Positions 1-6,343 of a DNA stretch of 6,343 nt are shown in pieces. Under the pieces are notes generated by a model. The model worked only from the letters and a program-made list of their open reading frames with translations, did not search any database and was not told the origin of the DNA. Source of the DNA: Kiritimatiellia bacterium (GTDB taxonomy: Bacteria; Verrucomicrobiota; Kiritimatiellia; RFP12; UBA1067); the NCBI GenBank assembly GCA_900771305.1, contig CAAGNL010000217.1, positions 1-6,343 of the forward strand, read 5' to 3'. Both the position numbers and the translations under genes were made by a program. The first letter of the stretch is position 1. Every line of letters starts with the position of its first letter.

Positions 1-1
1 C

Positions 2-72
2 CCAGGGTCCAGGGTTCAAAGATTCGGGGAGCGGGGACATCCGGCCTTCAACCCGGAACCCGGAACCTGGAA
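2..72. repeat. Cluster of 7-bp tandem repeats with inverted outer arms
   Basis: Three 7-bp tandem sets are visible: ccagggt twice (2-15), cgggga[g/c] twice (25-38) and cc[c/t]ggaa three times (52-72). The outer sets are also nearly inverted copies of each other. The reverse complement of 2-17 matches 56-70 with one extra base and one mismatch, which could form a stem of about 14 bp around a 38-nt loop. The shared 7-bp period suggests a repeat family spread between genes, similar in unit size to the heptanucleotide repeats of cyanobacteria. That comparison rests on unit length only. The function is unknown. Confidence 0.6.
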
Positions 73-86
73 CATGTTACTACTCA

Positions 87-104
87 CAGATACGTTTCTA
101 TCTG
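87..104 (-). other. Small hairpin just after the queA stop codon
   Basis: CAGATA and TATCTG form a perfect 6-bp stem with a 6-nt loop, starting 8 nt after the queA stop codon on the minus strand. The stem has only two G-C pairs and no T tract follows it, so it is a poor intrinsic terminator. It might act as a weak 3'-end stabilising structure or be chance. Confidence 0.25.
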
Positions 105-112
105 CAAATACA

Positions 113-1216
113 CTACACGATCAGCATGCAGTCCCCGTAGCTGAAGAAACGGTAGTCGGCCCTCACCGCCATCGCATAGGCGCACAGCATGCGCTCGCGT
201 CCAGCCAGGGCGCTCGTCATCATCAGCAGCGTGGACTGTGGCAGATGGAAATTCGTGAGCATGCAGTCGCACACCTTGAACTGATACGGCGGATAGATGA
301 AGATGTTGCTTGCACCGCTGCCTCCGACGACAAGCGGATCATCCGGACCGCGTTCGCGCGCGGCAACCGTCTCAAGCGTGCGGACGCTCGTCGAGCCCAC
401 GCAGAACACGCGGCCGCCACGGGCCCTGCACGCGTTGATGGCGTCGGCCGTCTCCTGCGGCACGGCAAAAGCCTCGAAGTCCATCTCGTGGTCCTCGATG
501 TCATCCACCTTCACGGGACGGAACGTTCCCGGCCCCACGTGCAGCGTCACGGCGACGCGCTGAACGCCCTTCGCGTCGAGCGCGGCGAAGATCTCCGGCG
601 TGAAGTGAAGGCCCGCCGTCGGCGCCGCCACGCTCCCCAGGTGCTTCGCGTAGATCGTCTGATAGCGTTCGCGGTCGGCCATCTCCTCCTCGCGCGTGCC
701 CTCGCGGTGGACATACGGAGGGACTGGCGTGTGGCCGAACTCATCGAGCAGCTCGTTCAAGGGACGTTCAGAGACGAATGCGCACGTCCACATCCCTCCT
801 CCGACCTTCTTCACGAGCTCAACACGGAGTTCCTTCTGGGGGCCGAACACGGCGACCTGCCCCTCTCGCGCGGGTCGGCCCGAACCGATCATCACACGCC
901 AGGAGAGAACTTCGCCAGCTCGATCGCCTCGGGCCTCAAGGGAATCCGCATCGGTCGCGGGGGACACCATCAGGACCTCCACCGCGCCGGGCGAATCACT
1001 CCACGTGCCCAGCAGCCGCGCGGGAAAAACCTTCGTGTCGTTCACGACCAGCAGGTCATTCGCCGTGATGTATTCGGGGAAATCGCCGACCTTACGGTGT
1101 TCGAGCATACCCGTGTCGCGATGGAGCACCATCATACGGTCGTCGCCCCGCTTCTCAGACGGATGCTGCGCAATGAGTCGCTGCGGAAGCGGGTACCAGA
1201 ACTGTTTCGTCTTCAT
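113..1216 (-). CDS. queA: tRNA preQ1(34) S-adenosylmethionine ribosyltransferase-isomerase QueA
   Basis: QueA transfers and isomerises the ribosyl group of S-adenosylmethionine onto preQ1 at the wobble base (position 34) of tRNAs with GUN anticodons, giving epoxyqueuosine. This is the penultimate step of queuosine synthesis and occurs in the cytoplasm. The protein is 367 aa, close to the usual 340-360. Family motifs run in order: N-terminal LPQRLIAQHP (10-19), NDTKVFPARL (59-68), APTAGLHFTPE (198-208), HVGPGTFRPVK (226-236), GSTSVRTLET (274-283), NFHLPQSTLLMM (322-333) and FFSYGDCMLI (357-366). The ATG at 1216 was chosen because family members start right before this DFxYxLP-like segment. A TTG at 1255 would add 13 residues (MAGRPFDPLPFKN) translated from the spacer hairpin. 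No strong Shine-Dalgarno precedes the ATG. One oddity is Asp246 in DHEMDFE, where the family normally has His (HxMHxE). The gene lies 80 bp behind rpoC rather than beside tgt or other queuosine genes. Confidence 0.96.
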   Translation of the reverse strand: MKTKQFWYPLPQRLIAQHPSEKRGDDRMMVLHRDTGMLEHRKVGDFPEYITANDLLVVNDTKVFPARLLGTWSDSPGAVEVLMVSPATDADSLEARGDRAGEVLSWRVMIGSGRPAREGQVAVFGPQKELRVELVKKVGGGMWTCAFVSERPLNELLDEFGHTPVPPYVHREGTREEEMADRERYQTIYAKHLGSVAAPTAGLHFTPEIFAALDAKGVQRVAVTLHVGPGTFRPVKVDDIEDHEMDFEAFAVPQETADAINACRARGGRVFCVGSTSVRTLETVAARERGPDDPLVVGGSGASNIFIYPPYQFKVCDCMLTNFHLPQSTLLMMTSALAGRERMLCAYAMAVRADYRFFSYGDCMLIV

Positions 1217-1224
1217 GTTCTTAA

Positions 1225-1270
1225 ATGGCAAGGGGTCAAAAGGCCGGCCGGCCAATCAACCCCTTGCCAT
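1225..1270 (-). terminator. Perfect 12-bp inverted repeat between rpoC and queA (attenuator or terminator candidate)
   Basis: The arm atggcaaggggt (1225-1236) is exactly complementary to accccttgccat (1259-1270), around a 22-nt loop. The loop holds ggccggccggcc (1242-1253), which can fold again on itself. On the minus strand the hairpin is followed only by TTTAAG, so the T tract is weak for an intrinsic terminator. The last paired base lies 8 nt before the queA ATG, within the ribosome footprint, so the hairpin could also limit queA translation. The structure is certain from sequence. Its role as terminator, attenuator or repeat element is inference. Confidence 0.55.
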
Positions 1271-1284
1271 GAGTTACGAGTTAG
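1271..1284. repeat. Two-copy 7-bp tandem repeat in the rpoC-queA spacer
   Basis: gagttac is followed directly by gagttag (minus strand CTAACTC GTAACTC). It abuts the right arm of the inverted repeat at 1259-1270. The 7-bp period matches that of the unrelated-sequence repeats at 2-72. Confidence 0.5.
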
Positions 1285-1296
1285 CTATCGTGTTCT

Positions 1297-5685
<4,389 letters not shown>

Positions 5686-5694
5686 TGTCTATGT

Positions 5695-5700
5695 TCTCCT
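5695..5700 (-). promoter_or_regulatory. Ribosome binding site of rpoC
   Basis: AGGAGA on the minus strand lies 9 nt before the rpoC ATG, inside the 25-bp gap after the rpoB stop. It supports the chosen start. It also shows rpoC has its own strong translation start rather than relying on coupling by overlap. Confidence 0.85.
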
Positions 5701-5710
5701 GTTCACGAAA

Positions 5711-6343
5711 TTAAAGGGTGAAGCCACCGACTTCGGCGATGGGCGAAGGCGTGGCAAGCGGCGCAGCCGCGGCGGGCGCCGGTGCCGCAGAACGCTGCGG
5801 CTTGTCGGCGTCGCCGCCGAGAAGCTGCATGTCGAGGCAAAGGCCGCGGAGCTCGTGGATGAGCACCGAGAAGGACTCCGGCATGCCGGAATCAAGCACG
5901 TTCTGGCCCTTGACGATCGACTCGTAGATGCGTGTACGGCCCTGGACATCGTCGGACTTGACGGTGAGGAGCTCCTGCAGCGCATAGGCAACACCGTACG
6001 CCTCGAGAGCCCACACCTCCATTTCGCCCATACGCTGACCGCCCAGCTGGGCCTTGCCGCCCAGAGGCTGCTGCGTGACGAGCGAGTAGGGACCAATCGC
6101 ACGGGCGTGAATCTTGTCCGTGACGAGGTGGTGGAGCTTCAACATGTAGATCACGCCAACCACGACGCGCTGCGCGAAAGGCTCGCCGGTGAGACCGTCG
6201 TAGAGGATTGTCTTGCCGTCCGTGTTGATCCAGGCGGCGGCGCCCTCCTCCTTCTCCTGGACCTTGCGGGCCTCGCGGAGAGCCTCGTCGATCTCGTACT
6301 CCTGCACGCCATCGAACACCGGGGTCGCCGCGTGGAAGCCGCA
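5711..6343 (-). CDS. rpoB: DNA-directed RNA polymerase subunit beta (RpoB), C-terminal part
   Basis: These are the last 210 residues of the beta subunit. The 5' part lies beyond the right window edge, and the reading frame is open to the edge. The fragment starts in ATPVFDGV, then shows LYDGLTGEPF, VGVIYMLKLHHLVTDKIHAR, the near-invariant PYSLVTQQPLGGKAQLGGQR and GEMEVWALEAYG (residues 85-117 of the fragment), ALQELLTVKSDD, and GMPESFSVLIHELRGL. This region contacts beta' and helps form the clamp base and switch. Two oddities are visible. A short lineage-type insertion (about residues 25-40, REARKVQEKEEGAAAWIN) sits where E. coli has a short loop. An Ala/Pro-rich tail of about 35 residues ends in GGFTL, after the point where E. 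coli RpoB stops. The stop (TAA) lies 25 bp before rpoC, consistent with a single rpoBC transcript. Confidence 0.98.
   Translation of the reverse strand, partial: CGFHAATPVFDGVQEYEIDEALREARKVQEKEEGAAAWINTDGKTILYDGLTGEPFAQRVVVGVIYMLKLHHLVTDKIHARAIGPYSLVTQQPLGGKAQLGGQRMGEMEVWALEAYGVAYALQELLTVKSDDVQGRTRIYESIVKGQNVLDSGMPESFSVLIHELRGLCLDMQLLGGDADKPQRSAAPAPAAAAPLATPSPIAEVGGFTL

Larger units (their letters stand above)
1..112. other. Gene-free region downstream of queA, rich in short repeats
   Basis: No convincing gene lies here. The stretch holds three separate 7-bp tandem duplications (2-15, 25-38, 52-72), an 8-bp palindrome (aacatgtt, 71-78) and a small hairpin just after the queA stop (87-104). 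No strong run of T follows any of the hairpins on the minus strand, so a classical rho-independent terminator for queA is not visible inside the window. The window ends before the region does, so a terminator further left cannot be excluded. Confidence 0.7.
1217..1296 (-). other. Spacer between rpoC and queA
   Basis: This 80-bp spacer carries a perfect inverted repeat (1225-1270), a nested GGCC palindrome and a 7-bp tandem duplication (1271-1284). I found no convincing -35/-10 pair on the minus strand. TTGA-type hexamers occur, but no TATAAT-like box sits at the right distance. Expression of queA by read-through from rpoBC is therefore the simplest reading. Confidence 0.6.

Noticed and set aside
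71..78. Palindrome aacatgtt as an operator
   Set aside because: It is only 8 bp, lies downstream of queA, and has no visible promoter next to it. It is likely to be chance.
1217..1255. Extended queA start at the TTG codon (1255)
   Set aside because: The AAGGGG just upstream could serve as a ribosome site. However, the extra 13 residues come from the inverted-repeat loop and arm and have no counterpart in QueA, while the ATG at 1216 begins exactly where the family does.
1217..1296. A promoter for queA in the spacer
   Set aside because: TTGATT and TTGACC occur on the minus strand, but neither has a plausible -10 hexamer 16-18 bp downstream before the gene.

Overview
This GC-rich window is a housekeeping region with all three genes on the minus strand. 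Read in the direction of transcription (right to left) it holds the 3' end of rpoB, the complete rpoC, and queA. These are the two large catalytic subunits of RNA polymerase and an enzyme of queuosine tRNA modification. I see no CRISPR array, tRNA, rRNA, insertion sequence, phage gene or defence gene, and no candidate for an undescribed multi-gene system.

Organism: RpoC is of the Gram-negative type, with a large insertion (SI3-like) inside the trigger loop. Its core wording, such as NGRHG followed by GNRPLKSLSEILKGK and IVVGPELKLPQCGLPKEMAL, recalls Chlamydia and Verrucomicrobia RpoC from memory. A member of the PVC group (Verrucomicrobiota, Kiritimatiellota or Lentisphaerota) is the best guess. 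It is inference, because no alignment could be run.

Layout: 5711-6343 is the last 210 residues of RpoB, cut by the window edge. A 25-bp gap with a clear Shine-Dalgarno leads into rpoC (1297-5685, 1462 aa). An 80-bp spacer follows, holding a perfect 12-bp inverted repeat with a nested GGCC palindrome and a 7-bp tandem duplication. queA comes next (113-1216, 367 aa). Positions 1-112 are gene-free and contain three sets of 7-bp tandem repeats and imperfect inverted repeats.

How the parts relate: rpoB and rpoC are evidently co-transcribed and their products form the polymerase active centre. queA shares no pathway with them. Its position behind rpoC suggests read-through expression, and the spacer hairpin may reduce it. 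The points most worth a second look are that hairpin, the recurring 7-bp tandem repeats, a His-to-Asp change in a conserved QueA motif, and the non-core C-terminal tails on RpoB and RpoC.
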